Assembly (NCBI GenBank): GCA_030605675.1
Contig: JAUWHV010000135.1
Location: 1 to 6,305, forward strand
Origin: Deltaproteobacteria bacterium
GTDB lineage: Bacteria; Desulfobacterota; Dissulfuribacteria; Dissulfuribacterales; UBA3076
Reading direction: 5' to 3'
Length of the DNA: 6,305 nucleotides
Positions 1 through 5,752 of this stretch are shown in pieces (position 1 is the first letter of the stretch; each line of letters starts with the position of its first letter). The position numbers were made by a program, and so were the translations under genes. Below the pieces are notes generated by a model that saw only the letters and a program-made list of their open reading frames with translations, had not been told where the DNA came from and did no database searches.

Positions 1-50
1 GAACTTGCCAAGTTGAAATATTGAGCATAAGGTATTTCTATGCCTGCCAT
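1..50 (-). CDS. Possible start of a downstream gene, cut by the window edge
   Basis: An ATG at 50-48 on the minus strand opens a frame that stays open for the 16 codons left in the window, reading MAGIEIPYAQYFNLAS. A perfect AGGAGG Shine-Dalgarno lies at 67-62, although its 11-base spacing to the ATG is a little long. The same frame has a TAA stop shortly upstream, at about 88-86, and no other start codon in between, so this ATG would be the start. The gene would lie downstream of the nucleotidyltransferase on the same strand, about 135 bases away. I do not recognise the peptide, and 16 codons are too few to assign a family. The ATG also sits in a 7-bp hairpin (36-42 with 48-54), which may be chance or may mask the start. 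The call rests mainly on the ribosome binding site. Confidence 0.35.
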   Translation of the reverse strand, partial: MAGIEIPYAQYFNLAS

Positions 51-88
51 AGAATGGTCAACCTCCTGACAAGCCTGAATGTTGTTTT

Positions 89-120
89 ATTTCGTGCTTT
101 CAATCTTTCGTGTTTTCGTA
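89..120. repeat. Four-unit array with 8-bp period
   Basis: Read on the minus strand, the units are TACGAAAA, CACGAAAG, ATTGAAAG and CACGAAAT: four consecutive octamers sharing the pattern NNNGAAAN. It lies in the 135-base non-coding stretch between the nucleotidyltransferase stop and the possible gene start at 50. The rest of that stretch shows only a weak AT-rich hairpin (135-140 with 144-149) and no convincing terminator. The period differs from the 7-bp arrays elsewhere in the window, so it may be a separate simple-repeat family. Confidence 0.55.
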
Positions 121-185
121 ATTGTGTTTCAGGATTTTCTGCCAGAAAAAACTCGAAAATAATTCCTAAGGTTTAAGCCGACTAA

Positions 186-1100
186 TCAAGGAATAATATT
201 TCCATAAGGACTAAAAACACAATCCTCAAGAACTGCTCCGGAAGGGACATTGCTCCCCTCCCAAATCACACTTCTGCAAAGAGTAACACCGGATCCCAAG
301 CTCACTCTATGCCCTATAGAGACCCAGTCCTTCCATATAAGATCGCCAGGCAACTCAGTGCCCTGACCAACCAGGCACCTGTTATTTTCACCTGCAAAAA
401 GCACTTTATGGGTAGACAGATATCCCCCGGGCGATCCTATGTCCTCCCATATGTAATGACCGGAAATGTGATCAGCTCTGATGGCCTGTAAACGACCACC
501 CTGATCAATTACTGCCTTAAATGCATCAATCAAAGAACTGGGACAATCTTCAGGGATAGTCCTGATAAGTTCCGGTTCCAATACGGAAATACCTGTAAAG
601 GCCATGGCATCCGGCCCGCTGTAATTAAAACCCGAGACCTTTTCGTCCATCACAGCCACATTGTTCCACGGCTCCCTCTTGTGGACCACCAGCGATGCCA
701 TAGCTCCATGGTGCTGATGCAGATTAACTACACGGGCCGGATCCAGATCTGTTACCACATCTCCGTTTATAACCAGCAGGGACTCGTTTTTTGAGATATG
801 AGGCAGGGCATTTCTAAGCGCCCCGCCGGTTCCAAGCAGTGATGGCTCCACCAGTGTCACAATTTCGGCCCTGGCCTTATAAGACCCCACCATCTCCAAC
901 ACGAGATGTGCGAGGTGAAAGCAGTTGATCACAATCTTCCTGAACCCGGCATCCTCAAGCTGGTCGAGTAATCTGTGAAGCAAAGGCCTGTTTAATACTG
1001 GGAATAAAGACTTGGGTAAGTGAAATGTAAGGGGCTGCAAGCGTGTACCCAGACCCGCGGCGAGGATCATAGCTTGCTTGAAGAAAGGCATACTACACAA
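186..1100 (-). CDS. Sugar-nucleotide nucleotidyltransferase with C-terminal left-handed beta-helix tail
   Basis: This protein of 304 residues (301 from the internal ATG) belongs to the NTP_transferase family, which joins a sugar-1-phosphate to an NTP to give an NDP-sugar and pyrophosphate. The nucleotide-binding signature AAGLGTRL is at residues 14-21, followed by PLT and the PK pair (K30). LLGTGGAL is at 88-95, the metal-binding Asp is in INGD (D114), and a second acidic site is in WEDIG (D220). From about residue 240 hexapeptide-like repeats (IGHRVSLGSGV and following) suggest a short left-handed beta-helix. The N-terminal half resembles MurU and GDP-mannose/heptose pyrophosphorylases, so the sugar cannot be assigned. 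The open frame begins at TTG (1100), but ATG at 1091 or ATG at 1070, just before ILAAGLGTR, are equally plausible because none has a good Shine-Dalgarno. It follows tatA1 by 12-21 bases, so cotranscription is likely. Confidence 0.88.
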   Translation of the reverse strand: MCSMPFFKQAMILAAGLGTRLQPLTFHLPKSLFPVLNRPLLHRLLDQLEDAGFRKIVINCFHLAHLVLEMVGSYKARAEIVTLVEPSLLGTGGALRNALPHISKNESLLVINGDVVTDLDPARVVNLHQHHGAMASLVVHKREPWNNVAVMDEKVSGFNYSGPDAMAFTGISVLEPELIRTIPEDCPSSLIDAFKAVIDQGGRLQAIRADHISGHYIWEDIGSPGGYLSTHKVLFAGENNRCLVGQGTELPGDLIWKDWVSIGHRVSLGSGVTLCRSVIWEGSNVPSGAVLEDCVFSPYGNIIP

Positions 1101-1112
1101 TCTGTGAAGCCG

Positions 1113-1331
1113 CTAAACCTTTTTCTTGTCTTCTGTTTTTGATGAACTGCTGGATTTGTTATCTAGAAGCTTTTCTGAATCGACCTCATTTTCCAGGTCC
1201 TTTAAGCCGGACTTGAAGGCCCTCAGCCCCTTTCCAAGTCCCGCCCCTATTTCAGGAAGCTTCTTGCCCCCAAAGATAAAAAAGGCAATTACCAGGATGA
1301 CCAACAGCTCTTGTGTGCCTAAACCAAACAT
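1113..1331 (-). CDS. tatA: Twin-arginine translocase subunit TatA/E (copy 1)
   Basis: A 72-residue protein with the full TatA plan. It has a short N-terminus (MFGLGTQE) with a polar residue at position 8, one membrane helix at about residues 9-20, the F20-G21 hinge, and an amphipathic helix (KKLPEIGAGLGKGLRAFK, about 23-40). A charged Ser/Lys-rich tail ends in KKKV. TatA oligomers form the membrane passage for folded, twin-arginine-tagged proteins, working with TatC. No tatC lies in the window. Glu at position 8 is also seen in TatB, but the FG hinge and the LPEIG motif fit TatA/E better. An AGAGGG Shine-Dalgarno at 1342-1337 lies 5 bases from the ATG. The gene is separated from ccsA upstream by an inverted-repeat element that ends about 20 bases before the start codon, and it runs into the nucleotidyltransferase downstream. 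Confidence 0.93.
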   Translation of the reverse strand: MFGLGTQELLVILVIAFFIFGGKKLPEIGAGLGKGLRAFKSGLKDLENEVDSEKLLDNKSSSSSKTEDKKKV

Positions 1332-1350
1332 TTAAACCCTCTTTATAGGC

Positions 1351-1444
1351 AATGTTGAATTGTGAATGTTGAATGCTGAATTGTGGAAAAAGATTTAAAA
1401 GACATATACCTTAATTCAAAATTCAACATTCAGCATTCAACATT
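1351..1444. repeat. AT-rich inverted-repeat element built of 7-bp units
   Basis: Two 32-base arms (1351-1382 and 1413-1444) are inverted copies matching at 28 of 32 positions, around a 30-base core. Each arm is an array of 7-bp units. The left arm reads GTTGAAT, TGTGAAT, GTTGAAT, GCTGAAT; the right arm reads AATTCAA, AATTCAA, CATTCAG, CATTCAA. The element fills the gap between ccsA and tatA1: its right arm overlaps the last base of the ccsA stop codon, and its left arm ends 20 bases before the tatA1 ATG. In RNA it could form a long AU-rich hairpin, but there is no GC-rich stem with a T-run, so it is not a standard terminator. The core has no visible gene. It may be a miniature mobile element or an expanded simple repeat. 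Confidence 0.8.
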
Positions 1445-2292
1445 TATTGTGACCCGTAACTATGTAACCCCGAAAGCAGAAAATTCACCCCAAAGTATGT
1501 AAACATCACTGAAACAAAACCCACTATCGCTAAGTAGGCGATCCTGCGACCGGCCCACCCCCTGACGAATCTTGCGTGAAGGGCCGTAGCATATACAAAC
1601 CAGGTTATCAATGACCATGTCTCCTTTGGGTCCCAACTCCAGTACGTACCCCAAGCGTCATTGGCCCAAATAGCCCCTGTAATTATACCAAGGGTCAACC
1701 AGAGGAAACCAAAGATTATTGTCTGGTGTATCAACTCATCAAGGACTTTGCAATCAGGTATAACACCCATCATCCCCGCTGATCCCCCGCTGAATCTATT
1801 TTTAATAAGGTACATAATACCGAGTCCGCAGGCAACCGCAAAAGATGCATATCCGAGAAAGCACGTGATAACGTGAATAATAAGCCAATTGCTCTTAAGG
1901 GCTGGTATAAGAGGCTGTATTTTATCCTCAATATTAGGGCTAAAAGATGCATAGGCCATGGCAAGGGATGCAAATGGAGTTGCAAAGGCCCCGATCACAC
2001 GTTGCTTTACCTGCCATTCTATAATCAAGTAAACCAATACCGTCACCCATGAAAAAAATACCAGGGACTCATAGAGGTTTGAGAGCGGTGCGTGCCCATA
2101 ACCTAATTGGTAAGACTCTATCCATCTGAGGCCTATTCCGACCGTCTGAATTACAAAACCTCCAACTGTGACGACCGTAGCCAGCAATCCCACCTTTTGC
2201 ACCCTGAAGATCCAGTGTGTCAAATAGAGCGCAGCAGCCCCCATATATATGAAAGTAGTTAAACTGAAAAGATACGAACTGGAAAAGGTCAT
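1444..2292 (-). CDS. ccsA: Cytochrome c biogenesis protein CcsA/ResC (haem exporter-ligase subunit; often annotated CcsB)
   Basis: A 282-residue polytopic membrane protein, about 8 helices by eye. It is the haem-handling half of the System II cytochrome c synthase, which with ResB moves haem across the membrane and attaches it to CXXCH apocytochromes. The tryptophan-rich WWD motif is complete (WANDAWGTYWSWDPKETW, residues 209-226). The expected histidines are present: H140 before the WWD motif and H276 in the C-terminal GLHSYG as the external pair, and H239 as the membrane histidine. The family motif around NLYESLVFF (72-80) is also present. Length is normal for a stand-alone CcsA. The ATG overlaps the resB stop in ATGA, and an AGGAG at 2304-2300 lies inside resB, so translation is probably coupled. 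Naming differs between databases: many bacterial annotations call this protein CcsB. Confidence 0.95.
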   Translation of the reverse strand: MTFSSSYLFSLTTFIYMGAAALYLTHWIFRVQKVGLLATVVTVGGFVIQTVGIGLRWIESYQLGYGHAPLSNLYESLVFFSWVTVLVYLIIEWQVKQRVIGAFATPFASLAMAYASFSPNIEDKIQPLIPALKSNWLIIHVITCFLGYASFAVACGLGIMYLIKNRFSGGSAGMMGVIPDCKVLDELIHQTIIFGFLWLTLGIITGAIWANDAWGTYWSWDPKETWSLITWFVYATALHARFVRGWAGRRIAYLAIVGFVSVMFTYFGVNFLLSGLHSYGSQ

Positions 2293-3650
2293 TGCCGTGC
2301 TCCTAAACTGGAATTCAAAGCCTCTTCAATTTTTCTGATGTTTTTTTCAAACTGCAATTTATTCTTGTTGGTCTGACCGGACAAAATCACAATGGTCTTG
2401 CCCTTCCGACGACCTATCCAGAGCCACATGCGTCTATGCGGAACCCAGAACACCATGGTAAAACCAACAATGAGGACCGTACAGCCCAACCACACGATCC
2501 AGACTCCGGGGTCTTTCTTGACTTGCAGCCCTGTCAGATATCGTTGTTTGGCATTGGACAGGGAAATCCTATACAAGTTTTCACCCTGTTGAAACTCCTT
2601 TTCCTTTCCTTTCAAAAGCCAAAAATTACCTGACCGACCTTCCTGGTCTCCAATCCAGATCTGGGCTGCAGGCATGCCATGGACGTCGGGCATATACTGC
2701 ATCAAACCAAAGCTCAGTTGTTCTTCCGGCCATAAGGCCTTTTGAAACGCAGAAATAGTCAGGGAACGCTGCGGGGTACCAGACTTGGCGACCTGCACGG
2801 TTACTTCAGGAATAGCCCGATAGCTTGCCTGGTAAAAAGTAACGCCCTTATATTCCATGGGATCATTAACAACAATGGACTTATGGAAGACCTCCTTATC
2901 ATTATTTAATACTGTCAGGTCGGATCGATACTCTTTTGGTGCTCCATTATCGTAAAAGGAGATTTTAAAGCGATCACAACGGACTGAAAAGCCAAGAGGT
3001 ATATTCTCTTGTGTCTGTCTGTTCACAATATGATCTATTGTCTCCCCTTCCGGCAACATGACGCTGCCCTTGAACCCCAGGAATAATCCAACCAGGGCAC
3101 CGAAAAAAATAATCAGTATGCTGCCATGCAGACCATATACGCCCCAGTAACTCCATTTTCCGCGCTCCGCCAGAAACAGCCTGCCCCCGTCTACATCAGC
3201 GCGTTCATGGAATTTGCCAGCGACCCTTTTAAATGTTGAGATGATCGACTGAGTGGAATCATTATCCAGTTCCTCTTTTATTTCCCAGTCCTTTTTAAAA
3301 GGCATCTTTAACAGACGCCCGGAATCCACAGACAGGTTGTCTCTCCTGCAAAGTTTAAGTGTAAATGGCAAGCGCCTCAGGGTGCAGACCACCAGATTAG
3401 TGCTAAAAAGCCCCAGTAAGATCAGATACCACCAGGAATGGTAAGTATCATTTAAATGAAGGACCTTTATGATTCGAAAAAAGGTGGGGCCGTATGTTTC
3501 CAGATAGAGATGAAGTGATTCTCCCTGGGGTATAACAGTACCGATAATAGAGGTTATGGCCAGAGTAATTAAAAGAAATACAGCCAGACGAACCGACGAA
3601 AAAAAACGCCAGATTGAAGTATCTTGATAGGTCGAGGATGATGCTTTCAT
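2289..3650 (-). CDS. resB: Cytochrome c biogenesis protein ResB/Ccs1
   Basis: A 453-residue partner of CcsA in the System II cytochrome c synthase. Hydrophobic helices are visible at about 20-40, 72-90, 168-192 and 383-403, with a large extracytoplasmic domain between the third and fourth (about 195-380) thought to hold the apocytochrome. H71 in DTYHSWW matches the conserved membrane histidine that pairs with the CcsA histidine to bind haem. The family motif NDPMEYKGVTFYQASY (262-277) and the KDPGVWIVWLG entry to the last helix (379-389) are intact. After the last helix a basic tail of about 45 residues follows. The ATG at 3650 has only a weak, distant AGGA upstream; tatA2 ends 60 bases earlier on the same strand, so one transcript is likely. 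The tatA2-resB spacer holds a 10-bp palindrome (ACTCCGGAGT, 3678-3687) of unknown meaning. Confidence 0.95.
   Translation of the reverse strand: MKASSSTYQDTSIWRFFSSVRLAVFLLITLAITSIIGTVIPQGESLHLYLETYGPTFFRIIKVLHLNDTYHSWWYLILLGLFSTNLVVCTLRRLPFTLKLCRRDNLSVDSGRLLKMPFKKDWEIKEELDNDSTQSIISTFKRVAGKFHERADVDGGRLFLAERGKWSYWGVYGLHGSILIIFFGALVGLFLGFKGSVMLPEGETIDHIVNRQTQENIPLGFSVRCDRFKISFYDNGAPKEYRSDLTVLNNDKEVFHKSIVVNDPMEYKGVTFYQASYRAIPEVTVQVAKSGTPQRSLTISAFQKALWPEEQLSFGLMQYMPDVHGMPAAQIWIGDQEGRSGNFWLLKGKEKEFQQGENLYRISLSNAKQRYLTGLQVKKDPGVWIVWLGCTVLIVGFTMVFWVPHRRMWLWIGRRKGKTIVILSGQTNKNKLQFEKNIRKIEEALNSSLGARQ
2300..2304 (-). promoter_or_regulatory. Ribosome binding site of ccsA inside resB
   Basis: AGGAG read on the minus strand, 7 bases before the ccsA ATG at 2292. 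It fixes the ccsA start at the ATGA overlap with resB and suggests translational coupling of the two subunits. Confidence 0.75.
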
Positions 3651-3710
3651 AGAACGGATTCAGGTCCTGAGATCTATACTCCGGAGTTATTGTCAGCCTT
3701 CATAAGGTCC

Positions 3711-3914
3711 TTATTTTTCATGGCCGGATGACGATCCGGTCTTTTCGTCCTGGCTGACATCGTCTCCAGCCTCTTCATTCTCCTTTATGGACTTCTTGAA
3801 GTTGCTGATACCCTTTCCAAGACCCTCACCGATTTTTGGCAGCTTACCAGCACCAAAAACAACAAGAATTATAACCAAAATAACCAGCAACTCAGGCATC
3901 CCTAACCCGAACAT
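3711..3914 (-). CDS. tatA: Twin-arginine translocase subunit TatA/E (copy 2)
   Basis: A 67-residue TatA paralogue of the 1113-1331 gene. The first 40 residues have the same layout: MFGL-G, E8, a membrane helix at 9-20, the F20-G21 hinge, then an amphipathic helix containing KLPKIGEGLGKG (24-35) and NFKK. The tail is acidic and Ser-rich rather than Lys-rich, so the two copies differ mainly after residue 45. A good Shine-Dalgarno (GAGAGGA, 3928-3922) lies 7 bases from the ATG, which fixes the start. It leads the tatA2-resB-ccsA stretch, placing Tat export next to haem attachment, as would suit a supply of periplasmic redox enzymes. Upstream, the repeat element L begins only about 25 bases before the start codon, so its promoter must lie within or beyond that element. 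Confidence 0.92.
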   Translation of the reverse strand: MFGLGMPELLVILVIILVVFGAGKLPKIGEGLGKGISNFKKSIKENEEAGDDVSQDEKTGSSSGHEK

Positions 3915-3939
3915 CCTCTATTCCTCTCTAGAACTTAAA

Positions 3940-4143
3940 TTGAGCAATTAGCCTTTAGCGGTTAGCTATTAGCTTAATGATTACGGAATATTTTTGCTAT
4001 TACAAACTTTTACCCTGTTGAATGCAGCTTCGCTGCCCCCTTTGGGGATTTAACAGGGTGAACCCGTTGGGGATTATTTCTAATTAACGTAACACCTTGA
4101 TTTTTCAAAGCTAAACGCTAATGGCTAACAGCTAAACGCTCAA
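3940..4143 (+). mobile_element. Element L: MITE-like element with heptad-array terminal inverted repeats
   Basis: About 204 bases bounded by TTGAGC at the left and GCTCAA at the right. Each end is an array of 7-bp units read inward as TGAGC, four NNTTAGC units, then TT, giving terminal inverted repeats of about 33 bases. The left end plus its inner 30-base leader (TTAATGATTACGG and following, to 4010) matches the inverted copy at 5791-5860 at 65 of 70 positions. The right end (4107-4142) matches 5597-5632 at 34 of 36. The core, 4011-4106, is unrelated to that of the other copy and contains a three-way-junction sequence. No coding sequence, transposase or clear target-site duplication is visible; ACTTA occurs near both flanks but not flush with both ends. 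It could also be a dispersed repeat moved by recombination. Confidence 0.7.
4012..4059. repeat. Compact three-way-junction inverted repeat in the core of element L
   Basis: The outer arms ACCCTGTTGAAT (4012-4023) and ATTTAACAGGGT (4048-4059) pair over 12 positions with one mismatch, which is G-U in RNA. Between them, with no spare base, sit two hairpins: GCAGC-TTC-GCTGC (4024-4036) and CCCC-TTT-GGGG (4037-4047). A short CCC-GTT-GGG follows at 4063-4071, and CCC(T)GTTG and TTGGGGATT each recur imperfectly. The fold is seen directly in the sequence; whether it acts as DNA or RNA is unknown. There is no T-run, so it is not a standard terminator. Confidence 0.75.
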
Positions 4144-4225
4144 CTTAGAGTGTAATCATTTATAACATATCAGAAATTCCACTCAGTTTACAGTCCAGCC
4201 TATCCTATGTCAATCAGCGTAATTA

Positions 4226-4254
4226 GTGTCTGAACGAAAAGGCCGTTCAGACAC
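4226..4254. repeat. Perfect 11-bp hairpin downstream of the response regulator
   Basis: GTGTCTGAACG (4226-4236) and CGTTCAGACAC (4244-4254) pair perfectly around a 7-base loop. It lies about 50 bases past the response regulator stop on the minus strand and before tatA2. The base run after it on that strand (TAATTACG) is not a T-tract, so an intrinsic terminator is doubtful. It could stabilise or mark the mRNA 3' end, or be a protein-binding palindrome. Confidence 0.7.
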
Positions 4255-4289
4255 AATTTTGAATTCTAAATTTTGAATTTTGAATTTAA
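4255..4289. repeat. AT-rich five-unit array with 7-bp period
   Basis: Consecutive units are AATTTTG, AATTCTA, AATTTTG, AATTTTG and AATTTAA. It begins at the base after the perfect hairpin and ends 16 bases before the response regulator stop. The unit is related to that of the arms at 1351-1444, but no inverted partner is seen nearby, so it may be a lone end of a similar element or a simple repeat. Confidence 0.65.
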
Positions 4290-4305
4290 AAAAGGATGCC
4301 GAGGC

Positions 4306-5589
4306 TCATAGGCCTAATTTTTTCATCTTATTAAGAAGGGTCTTGTAACTGACCTTAAGAGCGCGGGCTGCAGCGGCCTTGTTTCCCCCGGTTGCTGCCA
4401 GGGCTGCATCTATGAGTTCTTTTTCCCTTTTCAAGACATGGCCCCTGCTTTCCGACCAGAAATCACCCGGCACCGGCTCATCTTCAGAAGGAGGACTTAA
4501 AAACGATCTGAGGGAACTATCAGTAATGTTGCCTCCTGTCAGAAGTGCGGTTCGATCCAATAAGTTAAAAAGCTCCCTTACATTTCCCGGAAAATGATAT
4601 TCCAGAAGAAGTTCCTTTGCACTATCTGATAAACAGACCCTCCGGCCCAGCAGTTGTTCAACCCTTTCAATGTGATGGTTAACCAGGGGAATAATGTCGT
4701 CTTTTCTCTCACTGAGGGACGGAATATGAATAGGGAAGATTGCAAGACGAAAGTGTAAATCTTTCCTGAAAGAGCCCTCTTTTATAGCCTTTTCCAGGTC
4801 TTTGTTTGTTGCTGCAATGATCCGGGCATCGCTTTTTGATTCCTGACTGCTACCCAATGGCAGGTAACAACCAGAGTCTAAAAACCTCAAGAGCTTCGGC
4901 TGAAGAGAAAGCGGCAGTTCTCCAATCTCGTCCAAAAAAAGAGTTCCTCCTTTGGCTGCAGAAAGAAGGCCTTTGCGTGTCTCGATTGCCCCTGTGAAGC
5001 TACCCTTCAAATGACCAAAAAGCATTGAATCCGCCAATTCCTGAGGCACGCTTGCACAGTTGAGCCCTATGAATTTTTTCCGGCCGCTGTGCTGATGAAT
5101 ATAACGGGCCAGCACATCCTTTCCGGTTCCGGTCTCTCCTGTAATAAGAACAGGAAAAGGTGTGGAAGCCACCCGGTCTGCCATTTGCAGTATCTCAACC
5201 ATCTTGGCTGATTCAGCCACAAGGTCTTTGATTCCCTGCAACGGAAACAGATTCTGAAAGCGTTGAACAAGGGCCTCAAGGTCCACGGGCTTCTCCAGGA
5301 AATCCGTGGCCCCTAATTTTAAAGCCTCAACTGCTTTTTGAATGGTGCCATAGGCCGTAACCACGATTATCACACAGGAAGGATTTATCTGCCGAGCAGA
5401 CTCGATAAGACTCAGCCCCTCGCCATCCGGGAGCTGGAGGTCCAACAAAAGGCCGTGGATACCATCAAGACAGGCCTTAGCCTGTTTCAAATTAAAAGCC
5501 AGGTGTGTATCATACTCATCACCCAAGGCCTCCTGAAAAAGGCTTGCCAGTTTTTTATTATCTTCAACTATTAAGATATTGTATTTCAT
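4306..5589 (-). CDS. Sigma-54-dependent response regulator, NtrC family, without adjacent kinase
   Basis: A 427-residue protein with the three NtrC-family domains. The receiver (1-115) has acidic residues E9/D10, phosphoacceptor D50, T78 and K100. The AAA+ sigma-54 activator (about 120-350) has Walker A GETGTGKD (151-158), Walker B LFLDE (D220/E221), Arg-finger region FRKDLHFR (274-281) and sensor II GNVREL (335-340). A Fis-type helix-turn-helix at the C-terminus (about 390-427) ends in VSYKTLLNKMKKLGL. The loop that touches sigma-54 reads GSFTGA (196-201) rather than GAFTGA, a conservative change. The ESELFGH box before it reads DSMLFGH. It should activate sigma-54 promoters when phosphorylated; its targets and kinase are unknown, and no kinase gene adjoins it. 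The ATG at 5589 has a short AGG site 5 bases upstream. Repeat elements lie on both sides, R ending only 7 bases before the start codon. Confidence 0.95.
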   Translation of the reverse strand: MKYNILIVEDNKKLASLFQEALGDEYDTHLAFNLKQAKACLDGIHGLLLDLQLPDGEGLSLIESARQINPSCVIIVVTAYGTIQKAVEALKLGATDFLEKPVDLEALVQRFQNLFPLQGIKDLVAESAKMVEILQMADRVASTPFPVLITGETGTGKDVLARYIHQHSGRKKFIGLNCASVPQELADSMLFGHLKGSFTGAIETRKGLLSAAKGGTLFLDEIGELPLSLQPKLLRFLDSGCYLPLGSSQESKSDARIIAATNKDLEKAIKEGSFRKDLHFRLAIFPIHIPSLSERKDDIIPLVNHHIERVEQLLGRRVCLSDSAKELLLEYHFPGNVRELFNLLDRTALLTGGNITDSSLRSFLSPPSEDEPVPGDFWSESRGHVLKREKELIDAALAATGGNKAAAARALKVSYKTLLNKMKKLGL

Positions 5590-5594
5590 TATAA

Positions 5595-5597
5595 CCT
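5595..5597 (-). promoter_or_regulatory. Short ribosome binding site of the response regulator, abutting element R
   Basis: Read on the minus strand, CTCAGGTTATA precedes the ATG, so AGG lies 5 bases away. Its A is the last base of element R (GCTCA), meaning the translation signal straddles the element boundary. It is weak as a Shine-Dalgarno. Confidence 0.5.
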
Positions 5598-5648
5598 GAG
5601 CGATTAGCTGTTAGCCATTAACGTTTAGCTTTTGGATAAAATTGTTCA

Positions 5649-5735
5649 TCAGAAAAAAATTTCTTGTGATTCTATAGATCTGTAGCGTAAGACGATGGGC
5701 TTTCCCCACACCTTGAGTTCTCTAAAATCTCTCAT
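5649..5735 (-). pseudogene. Frameshifted, truncated four-helix-bundle (S23/23S rRNA intervening-sequence family) gene start
   Basis: AGGAG at 5745-5741 lies 5 bases before an ATG at 5735 whose frame reads MRDFRELKVWGK, the usual opening of four-helix-bundle proteins of the S23 family. That frame then loses similarity and stops at TGA (5651-5649). Shifting by one base at the run near 5703-5700 restores KAHRLTLQIYRITRNF, the expected continuation, so a single base has been lost. After NF (about 5656) the similarity ends and the sequence runs into the heptad array. About 30 of a usual 110-120 codons remain. Family members occur inside 23S rRNA insertions and as free-standing genes, and are related to the Avd accessory proteins of diversity-generating retroelements. 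The family call is from recognition of the motif, not from a search. Confidence 0.8.
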
Positions 5736-5752
5736 CTCTACTCCTTTTTAAT

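Noticed and set aside
309..3444. Plus-strand open frames opposite the nucleotidyltransferase, tatA1, ccsA and resB (for example 309-491, 1126-1335, 1661-1876, 2392-2592)
   Set aside because: They lie antisense to genes with clear family motifs, have no recognisable protein features and are explained as shadow frames.
3678..3687. Palindrome ACTCCGGAGT between tatA2 and resB as an operator
   Set aside because: A 10-bp palindrome alone is weak evidence, and no second copy or promoter is seen beside it.
3701..3717. ATAAGG-T-CCTTAT followed by T-run on the plus strand, as a terminator near the tatA2 stop
   Set aside because: A one-base loop cannot form in RNA, so the real stem would be about 4 AT-rich pairs, and no plus-strand gene ends here.
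3941..4142. Heptad arrays as a CRISPR array
   Set aside because: The units are 7 bp with no spacers and no cas genes, so the layout is of tandem repeats, not repeat-spacer units.
3930..4150. Target-site duplication around element L (ACTTA near both ends)
   Set aside because: ACTTA lies at 3933-3937 and 4143-4147, but the left copy is not flush with the element end, so it may be chance.
4285..4310. T6 run just after the response regulator stop (minus strand) as an intrinsic terminator
   Set aside because: The only stem before it is about 4 bp (AGGC/GCCT) with a further 8 bases before the T-run, too weak to call.
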